A stretch of 64,000 nucleotides of DNA from contig NZ_RBXA01000003.1 of the NCBI RefSeq assembly GCF_003634755.1, positions 248,001 through 312,000 on the forward strand, in the 5' to 3' direction. The translations under genes and the position numbers were made by a program. Source of the stretch: Flavobacterium limicola. GTDB lineage: Bacteria > Bacteroidota > Bacteroidia > Flavobacteriales > Flavobacteriaceae. Below are positions 36,190 to 43,751 of the stretch, piece after piece. The number at the start of each line of letters is the position of its first letter. Positions within the stretch are counted from its first letter, which is position 1. The notes under the pieces are model-generated. The model was not told the origin of the DNA and did no database searches. It saw only the letters and a list, made by a program, of their open reading frames with translations.

Positions 36190-36876
36190 TTATTTATTCC
36201 GAGTATAATCACATTCCTCATCAATAATTATTGTTTTATTTATTTTTCGATAACCTATGGTTTTTTCTCGAATAAATAATTTTCCATAGTAATCAACAAG
36301 ATGTCTTTCCTTAAAAATACCATTCGGAATGTTTTTTTTACTTTTCCATTCTTCATAAGCAGTTGAAAAGTAAAGAAGAGGTAAGTGGAACTTAGTATTG
36401 TTGTCAATAATATAAAATTCTGTTCCGAGTTTTTTCTTTTTTTCTCTTCGTGGTATTGTAGAGGTTAATTTATATCTACTGTATTCAGTTTCATCAATTA
36501 TGGTGTCATTCAAATTAAAAAAGTCATATTCCTCAATGCGGACTTTATATGGATTATTATAATTGCTCACATAATAGCAATTGACATTAATGAATTCGGC
36601 TTTTTCCAAGTCGCTTTTTTTAAAGTTGACATTAAATGACAATCCATTTTCATCTTTAAAATGCATCTTATAATTCGTACTATCTAGGCTTGTAACCAAC
36701 GCTACATAGTTATTTTTTTTAGAGTTTGTTAAGTAAAAGCCTGAAATGGTATTCTCACTTTTAGAATTTTTGTAATAAGTTTGTTTAAATTCAATTAGGT
36801 AATCAAATTCATATTTTTTTTGAGAAAATAAAAATGATGTTGATATTGTCAAAAGTAATGTTAGAAGCTGTTTCAT
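36190..36876 (-). CDS. Hypothetical exported protein
   Basis: No family recognised. From ATG 36876 the protein has 228 residues, with a signal peptide (MKQLLTLLLTISTSFLFSQ), then a mostly beta-rich, Lys/Tyr/Asn-rich sequence, probably periplasmic or surface-located. The frame to 36888 begins with TTG and adds only four residues. It is an orphan gene in the repeat-rich segment between the DUF4494/GNAT pair and the trp operon. Confidence 0.65.
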   Translation of the reverse strand: MKQLLTLLLTISTSFLFSQKKYEFDYLIEFKQTYYKNSKSENTISGFYLTNSKKNNYVALVTSLDSTNYKMHFKDENGLSFNVNFKKSDLEKAEFINVNCYYVSNYNNPYKVRIEEYDFFNLNDTIIDETEYSRYKLTSTIPRREKKKKLGTEFYIIDNNTKFHLPLLYFSTAYEEWKSKKNIPNGIFKERHLVDYYGKLFIREKTIGYRKINKTIIIDEECDYTRNK

Positions 36877-36939
36877 TGGTGGATTCAAGTTTCTATCGCA
36901 ATTTTCTGCTTTAGAGTTTTATGTTATTTTTCAAATTCA

Positions 36940-37077
36940 GCGTCCCGCCGCTTCACGCAGTTGCGAAGTTTGGAACTGATTCTTTTCTTTTAAAGATAGA
37001 ACTTCTTGCGGAAAATAAACGTGAATTTACCACAAAATTCGCAATTGCGCCAAACGTTTATTATGTGCTGCGTTTTA
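36940..37077. repeat. Imperfect-palindrome spacer, cassette-boundary-like
   Basis: Contains an inverted repeat AATAAACG (37014-37021) / CGTTTATT (37055-37062) that includes the stop codon of the lipoprotein gene, a CGCAATTGCG palindrome inside it, and CGTCCCGCCGCTTCACGCAG to its left. TATGTGCTGCGTT (about 37062-37074) is the inverted counterpart of AACGTAGCACATA at 37845-37857 on the other side of the same gene. Confidence 0.5.
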
Positions 37078-37819
37078 TTCTTTTCAGTAGTTTCTTTTCT
37101 GTATTATGTATTAAATATTCATTTGTTTCTTTGTCAAAAGTTAGAACTAACATATTGTTTTGGTCAACAAAATCGATTATATAATTTCCACTTTTTAATG
37201 TTTCGTTAAAACTAAATATAACTTTTTTATGAATTAGTTCATCTTTAGGATGATTCGATAATTCAGATGCTATGTAATTCTCATATAATTTCTCAATATT
37301 TTCAACGTTGTATTTCGTCAGATTTATAGGTAATTTTAGAATTTGTTTACAATCGGAGCTTAAGCTTAGATAAATTTTATTTTTCTTTCCATTTGGTTTA
37401 AGATTGACTTTTTCAATTGTAAAAGCTAAAATCCCTGGATTTGGATTCATAAATTCAAAATCTACATTAGATTTATTTCTAACTCTTTTTATTATTTCCT
37501 TTGTCGCTGGTAAAAGTTGATTTATAGAATCTGATAAAATTAGATTTTCATTTGTTCCAAAGTCAATTCTTGCGACAATTTTTTTTGTATCGCATAAAGT
37601 TTTGCCACCAAAACTGAAATGAAATTCAGTTATATAATTTTTTTCAGTTTCGGCTGTTTTTATACCGTAGATAAAGTCTATTTCAGATTCGTTTTCATAC
37701 CACGTTGGGCCAATTTTTAGTTTAATTTTATTTTTGCTAGAACTTTTTTTTGCGTCATTAATTTTGTTTGCACATGACGTTAATAACGTGAAAATTAAAA
37801 AGATAAGAGTTTTTTTCAT
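37061..37819 (-). CDS. Hypothetical lipoprotein
   Basis: No family recognised. The 252 residues begin with a lipoprotein signal peptide whose lipobox is LTSC (MKKTLIFLIFTLLTSC, Cys16), so the protein is probably anchored in the outer or inner membrane. The rest is beta-rich and lysine-rich. Related inverted sequence blocks (AACGnAGCACATA) flank the gene on both sides, and its stop codon lies inside the block at its 3' end, as expected for a gene carried in a cassette. Confidence 0.7.
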   Translation of the reverse strand: MKKTLIFLIFTLLTSCANKINDAKKSSSKNKIKLKIGPTWYENESEIDFIYGIKTAETEKNYITEFHFSFGGKTLCDTKKIVARIDFGTNENLILSDSINQLLPATKEIIKRVRNKSNVDFEFMNPNPGILAFTIEKVNLKPNGKKNKIYLSLSSDCKQILKLPINLTKYNVENIEKLYENYIASELSNHPKDELIHKKVIFSFNETLKSGNYIIDFVDQNNMLVLTFDKETNEYLIHNTEKKLLKRIKRST

Positions 37820-37840
37820 TTGGTTTTCTATTTCGTTCTA

Positions 37841-37917
37841 CCTAACGTAGCACATATCTAGTATATAAGTCTGGCAACATCAGACCTAACGCCCCAAATT
37901 TGGGTGGCTTTGTCTGA
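37841..37917. repeat. attC-like imperfect palindrome with ACCTAAC core sites
   Basis: Two ACCTAAC words (37841-37847 and 37884-37890; GTTAGGT on the minus strand, matching the integron core GTTRRRY). The second lies partly in a two-stem structure: TCAGAC (37880-37885) pairs with GTCTGA (37912-37917) and GCCCCAAAT pairs with its inner partner up to 37908, leaving CTAAC unpaired. It is upstream of the lipoprotein gene, as in a cassette recombination site. No integrase is in the window. Confidence 0.45.
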
Positions 37918-37992
37918 CAAAAGTCATCTTTTTTCTTTCGCTAATATATGAAAATAACCTTACAAATAATTTGAGTTTTATAAAGTATAAAC

Positions 37993-38031
37993 AAAAAAAA
38001 ACAGCGTTTAAAATCTATTTAAACGCCGTTT
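37993..38031 (-). terminator. Terminator of the trp operon
   Basis: Arms AAACAGCGTTTAAA / TTTAAACGCCGTTT, one mismatch that becomes a G-U pair in the minus-strand RNA, 5-nt loop, then nine or so U. It lies 22 nt after trpA. Confidence 0.85.
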
Positions 38032-38053
38032 GAAAAAATAAAATGAAAGTAAT

Positions 38054-38815
38054 TTAGCGAACTGCTTTTACAAATTCCTCAATTTTTCCGATTCCGTTTT
38101 CGGTTAAATGCTGGATGAAGGCACTTCCTATAATCGCACCTTTGGCAAATTGTGTGGATTGGTTAAAAGTTTCCTTGTTGTTAATTCCAAAACCAATTAC
38201 CTGAGGATTTTTTAGATTCATTTCGGCAATGCGTTTGAAATAGTCTTCTTGAGTGCTTCCAAAACCAGTTTGCGATCCCGTAACACTCGCCGAACTTACC
38301 ATATAGATAAATCCATCGGATACGCTGTCTATAAAGTGGATGCGTTCAACGGATGTTTGTGGCGTAATCAAGAATATATTTTTCAATCCGTATTTTTCGA
38401 AAGTGGCTTTGTATTCATCGGCATACACATCAACGGGAAGATCAGGAATAATTAATCCATCGATTCCAATCTCTGCACATTTCTGGCAGAAATTCTCAAT
38501 TCCGTATTGCAACATCGGGTTAAAATAACCCATAATTACCAAAGGAATAGCAACCGTTTTACGAATATCCTTTAGTTGGTCAAACAACACTTGTGTCGTC
38601 ATTCCGTTGTGTAAGGCTTGTGTGGAACTGGCTTGAATCGTTGGTCCATCGGCCAATGGATCGCTAAACGGCAATCCGATTTCAATCATGTCCACACCAT
38701 TTTTTTCTAAATCCTGAATAATTTGTACGGTGTCGTTGAGGTTAGGATATCCCGCCGAGAAATAAATGGAAAGTATCTTTTTAGTCTCTTGTAATTTTTG
38801 ATTTATTCTGTTCAT
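38054..38815 (-). CDS. trpA: Tryptophan synthase alpha subunit
   Basis: Cleaves indole-3-glycerol phosphate to indole and glyceraldehyde 3-phosphate. The 253 residues have the TIM-barrel motifs YFSAGYPNLNDT, MIEIGLPFSDPLADGPTIQ (catalytic Glu and Asp), PDLPVDVYADEY, and MVSSASVTGSQTGF (phosphate site). It is the last gene of the trp operon and is separated from trpB by a small gamma-glutamylcyclotransferase-like gene and a repeat element. Confidence 0.97.
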   Translation of the reverse strand: MNRINQKLQETKKILSIYFSAGYPNLNDTVQIIQDLEKNGVDMIEIGLPFSDPLADGPTIQASSTQALHNGMTTQVLFDQLKDIRKTVAIPLVIMGYFNPMLQYGIENFCQKCAEIGIDGLIIPDLPVDVYADEYKATFEKYGLKNIFLITPQTSVERIHFIDSVSDGFIYMVSSASVTGSQTGFGSTQEDYFKRIAEMNLKNPQVIGFGINNKETFNQSTQFAKGAIIGSAFIQHLTENGIGKIEEFVKAVR

Positions 38816-38873
38816 TGTTGTATTTTTTATTCCATTTTCAAGGTTTTTTGCCTTGGAGTTTTAATTTAAAAGT

Positions 38874-39194
38874 TTAAATAGCGGCACTATATGCCCAAGC
38901 TTTTTGGTCGGATTGCAACTGTACTTCAACACGTCTGTAATGGAGTCCTTCGTACAGATCTGTTTGGCGAAGTTCTTGTTGCGAAACAGAATACACCATT
39001 CCATTGATAGTATCTTCCGGTTTTTGGGTTTCGGTAATAATGGGATAATGCACTATTCCAAATTCTTCTTCAATTTGGATTTCTTTAACGATGTAACCAA
39101 TCAATGTTTCAGCGGTTCCGTCAAGAATACGTCCAAAAAGATCTTTTTGAATATCCTCATTTTGTAAACTTCCGTAAGCGAATAATTTTTCCAT
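38874..39194 (-). CDS. Gamma-glutamylcyclotransferase (GGCT/AIG2-like) family protein
   Basis: Small protein of 106 residues with the GGCT-like fold. The opening LFAYGSLQ is the substrate-binding YGSL loop, and LYEGLHYRRVEVQL lies near the C-terminus. The usual catalytic Glu is probably the one in DLYEGLHY. Members cleave gamma-glutamyl amines or peptides, but the exact substrate is unknown. It lies inside the trp operon between trpB and trpA on the same strand, with a 202-nt spacer on its trpB side, and has no known role in tryptophan synthesis. Confidence 0.85.
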   Translation of the reverse strand: MEKLFAYGSLQNEDIQKDLFGRILDGTAETLIGYIVKEIQIEEEFGIVHYPIITETQKPEDTINGMVYSVSQQELRQTDLYEGLHYRRVEVQLQSDQKAWAYSAAI

Positions 39195-39248
39195 AGTTTC
39201 TATTTTGAAAATGTGAACTGAACTTCATTTTGTGTTGTCGACTTTGCG

Positions 39249-39360
39249 TTAAGGATTACAGTGAAAATCCTTTTTTATCTCGTTTTTTAACGAGATAAAA
39301 AAGATTGTAACGGAAAGCCTGACCTCGCTATAACGCTAGTGAAAGCGAGGGAACGCCCAG
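39249..39360. repeat. Intergenic hairpin repeat, copy 2
   Basis: Stem AATCCTTTTTTATCTCGTT / AACGAGATAAAAAAGATT, flanked by CAGTGAA on the left and GTAACGGAAAGCC on the right. A second hairpin CCTCGCT / AGCGAGG follows (about 39322-39350). It shares arms and right flank with copy 1 at 15757-15838. It lies between trpB and the GGCT-like gene. Confidence 0.65.
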
Positions 39361-39396
39361 AAATATCCCGACACTTCAGGACGGGATAAACCCAAC

Positions 39397-40578
39397 TTAT
39401 AATTTAAAATAATCGATATAAGTATTCAAATCTTTATCGCCGCGACCGGAAAGATTGATGACTACCACGTCTTCCGGTTTGAATTTCATTTCGTCCAAAA
39501 CGGCAAAGGCATGCGCACTTTCAATGGCAGGAATTAGTCCTTCCATTTGAGATAATTTGATTCCCCATTGCATCGCTTGATCATCAGTAATGGAGATGAA
39601 TTGCGCTCTTCCGGTGGTGAATAAATTGGCGTGCATAGGACCAACTCCCGGATAATCCAGTCCTGCTGAAATGGAATACGGCTCAGTGATTTGGCCATCC
39701 GTTGTTTGCATCAACAATGTTTTACTACCGTGAATAACACCCACTTTTCCTAAGGCAGAAGTTGCGGCACTTTCGCCGGAATCAACTCCCAAACCTGCTG
39801 CTTCGACGGCGATAATATTCACATCCTCATTGTCCAGAAAATGATAGTACGTTCCGGCAGCATTGCTTCCGCCACCTACGCAGGCAATCACATAATCAGG
39901 GTTTTCACGACCTTCTTTTTCCAATAATTGTTCTTTAATTTCCTTAGAAATAACACTTTGAAAACGCGCCACCATATCCGGATAAGGATGCGGTCCTACG
40001 ACAGATCCAATGATATAATAGGTGTCAACGGGATTGTTAATCCAATCGCGAATGGCTTCGTTAGTGGCGTCTTTTAAGGTTTTTGAACCTGACATTGCCG
40101 GACGAACTTCGGCACCCAACATTTTCATTCGAGCCACATTTGGCGCCTGACGTTTGATGTCGACTTCACCCATGTACACGATGCATTCCAGTCCCATTAA
40201 CGCACAAACTGTAGCTGTTGCTACGCCATGTTGACCGGCACCGGTTTCAGCAATGATTCGTTTTTTGCCCAAACGTTTGGCTAACAAAATTTGCCCAATC
40301 GTGTTGTTCACCTTGTGCGCGCCAGTGTGACATAAATCTTCTCTCTTCAGGTAGATTTTAGTGTTGTATTGCTCTGATAATCGCTTGGCAAAATAAAGCG
40401 GTGTAGGACGACCTACATATTCTTTTAGCAAAGCGTCAAATTCAGCCTGAAATTCTGGTTCAGCCGTAATTTTTAAATAATTTTGACGTAATTCTTCCAC
40501 ATTTGGATATAACATTTCAGGAATGAAGGCGCCTCCAAATTCTCCGTAATAGCCTTTTTCGTTGACGTTGTAACTCAT
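39397..40578 (-). CDS. trpB: Tryptophan synthase beta subunit
   Basis: PLP enzyme that condenses indole with serine. The 393 residues include [14 protein letters not shown] (PLP lysine in HKVN), [21 protein letters not shown] (phosphate cup) and [13 protein letters not shown] at the C-terminus. It follows trpF by 12 nt on the minus strand. A repeat-containing spacer of 202 nt follows before the GGCT-like gene. Confidence 0.98.
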   Translation of the reverse strand: MSYNVNEKGYYGEFGGAFIPEMLYPNVEELRQNYLKITAEPEFQAEFDALLKEYVGRPTPLYFAKRLSEQYNTKIYLKREDLCHTGAHKVNNTIGQILLAKRLGKKRIIAETGAGQHGVATATVCALMGLECIVYMGEVDIKRQAPNVARMKMLGAEVRPAMSGSKTLKDATNEAIRDWINNPVDTYYIIGSVVGPHPYPDMVARFQSVISKEIKEQLLEKEGRENPDYVIACVGGGSNAAGTYYHFLDNEDVNIIAVEAAGLGVDSGESAATSALGKVGVIHGSKTLLMQTTDGQITEPYSISAGLDYPGVGPMHANLFTTGRAQFISITDDQAMQWGIKLSQMEGLIPAIESAHAFAVLDEMKFKPEDVVVINLSGRGDKDLNTYIDYFKL

Positions 40579-40590
40579 TTTGTTTAAAGT

Positions 40591-41223
40591 TTATAAGTTT
40601 AAAGTTTCCAAGTTATCCTTGAAACTATTTAATTTTTCTGTGTTTTTTAATCCCGGTTCTATTTCAAATTTACTGTTTACATCAATGGCATACAGCGGTA
40701 AATTGGTTTTTGCTATTTCTTTTACTGCTTCTATTTCGTCTATTCCGATTCCGCCGCTCAGAAAAAACGGTTTGCTAGAAGGATACATTTCTAATACTTT
40801 CCAGTCAAACGTGGTTCCGTTGCCGCCTGGTAATTTTCCTTTGGTATCAAAAAGGAAATAGTCACAAACGGTTTCAAACGGTTTTAATACCTCAAAATCA
40901 AAAGAATCATCTACCGAGAATACTTTTATAACTTCAATTGTATTATCTATTTTATTTTTTAAATCCTGACAAAACTCAACCGATTCCTGTCCGTGTAATT
41001 GAATAGCTTGTAAATCGTATTTTTGGACTTTCGCCAAAATTACTTCTCCAGTTTCATTGACAAAAACGCCTACTTTCTTGATTGATTTAGGTAATTGTGG
41101 AATCACACCGTCAAAATAGCGTGCCGATTTCTCCCAGAATATAATTCCCATATAATCGGGTAGGAGCGTGCCCACTTCGAGTATATTATCGGGATATTTC
41201 ATGCCACAGATTTTGAGTTTCAT
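40591..41223 (-). CDS. trpF: Phosphoribosylanthranilate isomerase
   Basis: Converts phosphoribosylanthranilate to the ribulose form. The 210 residues have the typical opening LKICGMKYPDNI (catalytic Cys in KICGM), GVFVNETGEVI, QLHGQESVEFC, FDTKGKLPGGNGTTFDW (catalytic Asp) and FFLSGGIGIDEI. It is 2 nt downstream of trpC and 12 nt upstream of trpB. It is a separate gene, not fused to trpC as in enterobacteria. Confidence 0.97.
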   Translation of the reverse strand: MKLKICGMKYPDNILEVGTLLPDYMGIIFWEKSARYFDGVIPQLPKSIKKVGVFVNETGEVILAKVQKYDLQAIQLHGQESVEFCQDLKNKIDNTIEVIKVFSVDDSFDFEVLKPFETVCDYFLFDTKGKLPGGNGTTFDWKVLEMYPSSKPFFLSGGIGIDEIEAVKEIAKTNLPLYAIDVNSKFEIEPGLKNTEKLNSFKDNLETLNL

Positions 41224-41225
41224 GT

Positions 41226-42005
41226 TTATAGTTTTGATATAAATTCCGCTGCTGCTTTACCGGCATTATCCGTTTTCATAAAGTTTTCTCCAATTAAAAA
41301 TCCTTTGTAACCAAAAGGTTTTAGTTCGTTGATGGCTTCAATAGATGAAATCCCGCTTTCAGAAACTTTTACAAAATCATCTGGGATTTGCGCTGCCAAT
41401 TGCTTGCTGAAATCCAAACTTACTTCAAATGTTTTTAGGTTTCTATTGTTAACACCAATCATGTCCAATGTTGGCATTATCGATTTTTCCAGTTCTTCCT
41501 GATTGTGCACTTCCAGTAAAACTTCTAACCCTAAATTTTTAGAAAATTCCGATAAGGATTTGATTTCCTCTCTTGTCAAAACCGCTGCGATAAGCAAAAT
41601 TAAATCGGCTCCGTGGGCTTTTGCTTCTAATATTTGGTATTCATCTACAATGAATTCTTTTCTCAATAATGGAATGTTTACAGTGGCTCTTGCCAAAAGC
41701 AAGTCGTCTAATGAACCACCAAAATATTTTCCATCTGTCAATACCGAAATACCGCAAGCACCAGCTGTTTCATATCCTTTGGTAACTTCTTCCACCGTAA
41801 AGTTGTAATTGATTTCGGCTTTGGAAGGCGAACGGCGTTTGTGCTCCGCAATAATTCCTGATGTGCTGTTTCTTAAATTATCGCTCAAAGAAATAGTCTT
41901 TTTTTCGAAGAAAACTGAAGCTTCCAATTGTGAAACAGGAATAATGGATTTCTTGAGGATGACTTCTCTTTTTTTGTCAACTATGATTTTATCTAAAATA
42001 TTCAT
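41226..42005 (-). CDS. trpC: Indole-3-glycerol phosphate synthase
   Basis: Closes the indole ring from the TrpF product. The 259 residues contain IIAEHKRRSPSKAEIN (catalytic Lys and Ser-Pro-Ser), ISVLTDGKYFGGSLDDL, LLRKEFIVDEYQI, GVNNRNLKTFEV and VSESGISS with the final GFLIGENFM. It is preceded by a strong hairpin in the 87-nt gap after trpD. Confidence 0.97.
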   Translation of the reverse strand: MNILDKIIVDKKREVILKKSIIPVSQLEASVFFEKKTISLSDNLRNSTSGIIAEHKRRSPSKAEINYNFTVEEVTKGYETAGACGISVLTDGKYFGGSLDDLLLARATVNIPLLRKEFIVDEYQILEAKAHGADLILLIAAVLTREEIKSLSEFSKNLGLEVLLEVHNQEELEKSIMPTLDMIGVNNRNLKTFEVSLDFSKQLAAQIPDDFVKVSESGISSIEAINELKPFGYKGFLIGENFMKTDNAGKAAAEFISKL

Positions 42006-42033
42006 TTATTTTTTTTTTTCAAGTTTTCTTTGT

Positions 42034-42079
42034 TTCAAGTTTAAAGTTGTTCGAAATTCCAACAACTTTAAACCTTGAA
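42034..42079 (-). other. Intra-operon hairpin between trpD and trpC
   Basis: Arms TTCAAGTTTAAAGTTGTT (42034-42051) and AACAACTTTAAACCTTGAA (42061-42079) pair with a single bulge around a 9-nt loop. On the minus-strand RNA it is followed by an A-rich stretch and no U-run, so it is not a terminator. It may be an RNA processing or stability element, or a repeat relic. Confidence 0.6.
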
Positions 42080-42092
42080 CTTCAAACTATTT

Positions 42093-43085
42093 TTATTTGC
42101 TTAACTCTTTTAATTTTTTCAAAGCTACAAGTCCTTTACCGGAAAATAAACTTTCTTTCGCTATTTGAAATCCTTCTAAAGGAGAACATTTTTTAACGGT
42201 TGCAATTGCCATTGCCGCATTGGCACAAACCACATTATTTTGGGCTTCGGTTCCTTTTCCCGAAATAATATCGGTAAACATTTGTGCAGATTCTTCGATG
42301 GTGGTCCCGCCTTCAATTTCGCTTTGCAATAAAAGTCGAACACCAAAATCTTCTGGATTTAGCATTCCTTCCATGGAACTCGTAATCGTTTTTGTAGGTC
42401 CTGTCAATGAAACTTCATCATAACCGTCAAGCGAATGAAGGATGGTGAAATTAGTATTCGTATTTTGGTACAAATAGGCATACATTCTGGCTAGTTCTAA
42501 ATTGAAAACCCCGACCAACTGATTTTTTGGAAACGAAGGGTTTACCATTGGTCCCAACATATTGAAAAATGTTTTTACAGCCAATTCTTTTCGAATTGGT
42601 CCTACGTTTTTCATAGCAGGGTGAAAAAGAGGAGCATGTAAAACACAAATCCCTGCTTTGTCGATACATCTCTCCAAGAAATCAGCATCATTACTAAACT
42701 TGATTCCCATTTTTTCCATCACGTTACTCGAACCCGAAATAGAGGAAACTCCGTAATTTCCGTGTTTCGCTACTTTTATTCCTGCTCCGGCAGCTACAAA
42801 TGAAGCCAAGGTTGAAATATTGAAAGTATCTTTTCCATCACCGCCGGTTCCACACAAATCGATGGTATTGTAAGCGGATAAATCCACACGAATGCACAAT
42901 TCTAACAACGCTTCACGAAAACCTGCAAGCTCATCAATGCTAATGCTACGCATCATGTAAACGGTAAGAAAAGAGGCAATTTGGCTGGTGTTGTAACTTC
43001 CGTTCGATATATTAACCAATACGTTTTTTGCCTCTTCTTTCGAAAGCATTTCGTGATTGATTAATCTGTTTAATATATTTTTCAT
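42093..43085 (-). CDS. trpD: Anthranilate phosphoribosyltransferase
   Basis: Transfers phosphoribose from PRPP to anthranilate. The 330 residues have the PRPP motif LCGTGGDGKDTFNIST, KHGNYGVSSISGSSNVMEKMG, the anthranilate-site segment HAPLFHPAMKNVGPIRKELAVKT and NMLGPMVNP. It is a stand-alone gene, not fused to trpG, and lies 64 nt downstream of trpG. Confidence 0.97.
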   Translation of the reverse strand: MKNILNRLINHEMLSKEEAKNVLVNISNGSYNTSQIASFLTVYMMRSISIDELAGFREALLELCIRVDLSAYNTIDLCGTGGDGKDTFNISTLASFVAAGAGIKVAKHGNYGVSSISGSSNVMEKMGIKFSNDADFLERCIDKAGICVLHAPLFHPAMKNVGPIRKELAVKTFFNMLGPMVNPSFPKNQLVGVFNLELARMYAYLYQNTNTNFTILHSLDGYDEVSLTGPTKTITSSMEGMLNPEDFGVRLLLQSEIEGGTTIEESAQMFTDIISGKGTEAQNNVVCANAAMAIATVKKCSPLEGFQIAKESLFSGKGLVALKKLKELSK

Positions 43086-43149
43086 TTTTTTTAAATGGTC
43101 CTAAGTTTCAAAGCTACTGAGAAACTAAGTTTTTACTATTTACTGAATA

Positions 43150-43716
43150 CTAACTCTTCACCCAGTTTTCTAATATCTTTTTCCCGTTTGGAGTTAACAC
43201 ACTTTCTGGATGAAATTGTACACCGCGCACATCGTACGTTTTGTGGCGTAAGGACATAACTTGTCCGTTTTCGTCAAATGAAGTTGCTTCAAGAACATCA
43301 GGTAAATTAGCATCTACTACCCAAGAGTGATAACGACCCACTTCAAATTCATTTCCTAATCCTTCAAATAAAAGTTCATCATCGACTACTGTTTTTACAT
43401 TGGTAGCCACACCGTGATACACTTTGTCTAAATTGGAAAGCGTTCCTCCGTAAACTTCACCAATCGCTTGCTGTCCTAAGCACACACCGAAAATGCTTTT
43501 GGTTGCACCGTATTTCCGAATCACGTCTTTCAATAATCCTGCTTCATCCGGGATTCCAGGTCCAGGAGAAAGAAGAATTTTATCGAAAACGGCAATTTCA
43601 TCAATATCAAATTCATCGTTTCTGTAAACGATTACTTCACAATCTAAATCTTCGAGATAGTGCACCAAATTATAAGTGAAACTATCGTAATTGTCTATAA
43701 CTAGTATTTTTTTCAT
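43150..43716 (-). CDS. trpG: Anthranilate synthase glutamine amidotransferase subunit
   Basis: Supplies ammonia from glutamine to TrpE. The 188-residue class I amidotransferase has NYDSFTYNLVHYLEDL, LLSPGPGIPDEAG, the nucleophile Cys in FGVCLGQQAIGE, and the His-Glu pair in GVQFHPESVLTPNG. It is 35 nt downstream of trpE and 64 nt upstream of trpD. Confidence 0.97.
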   Translation of the reverse strand: MKKILVIDNYDSFTYNLVHYLEDLDCEVIVYRNDEFDIDEIAVFDKILLSPGPGIPDEAGLLKDVIRKYGATKSIFGVCLGQQAIGEVYGGTLSNLDKVYHGVATNVKTVVDDELLFEGLGNEFEVGRYHSWVVDANLPDVLEATSFDENGQVMSLRHKTYDVRGVQFHPESVLTPNGKKILENWVKS

Positions 43717-43751
43717 TTTTTTATCTTTCGTCTTGTCTCTTTCGTCTTTTT

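Noticed and set aside
36921-37209. Plus-strand frames of 67-87 codons next to the lipoprotein gene
   Set aside because: They run antisense into the lipoprotein gene and through the palindromic spacer; no support as genes.
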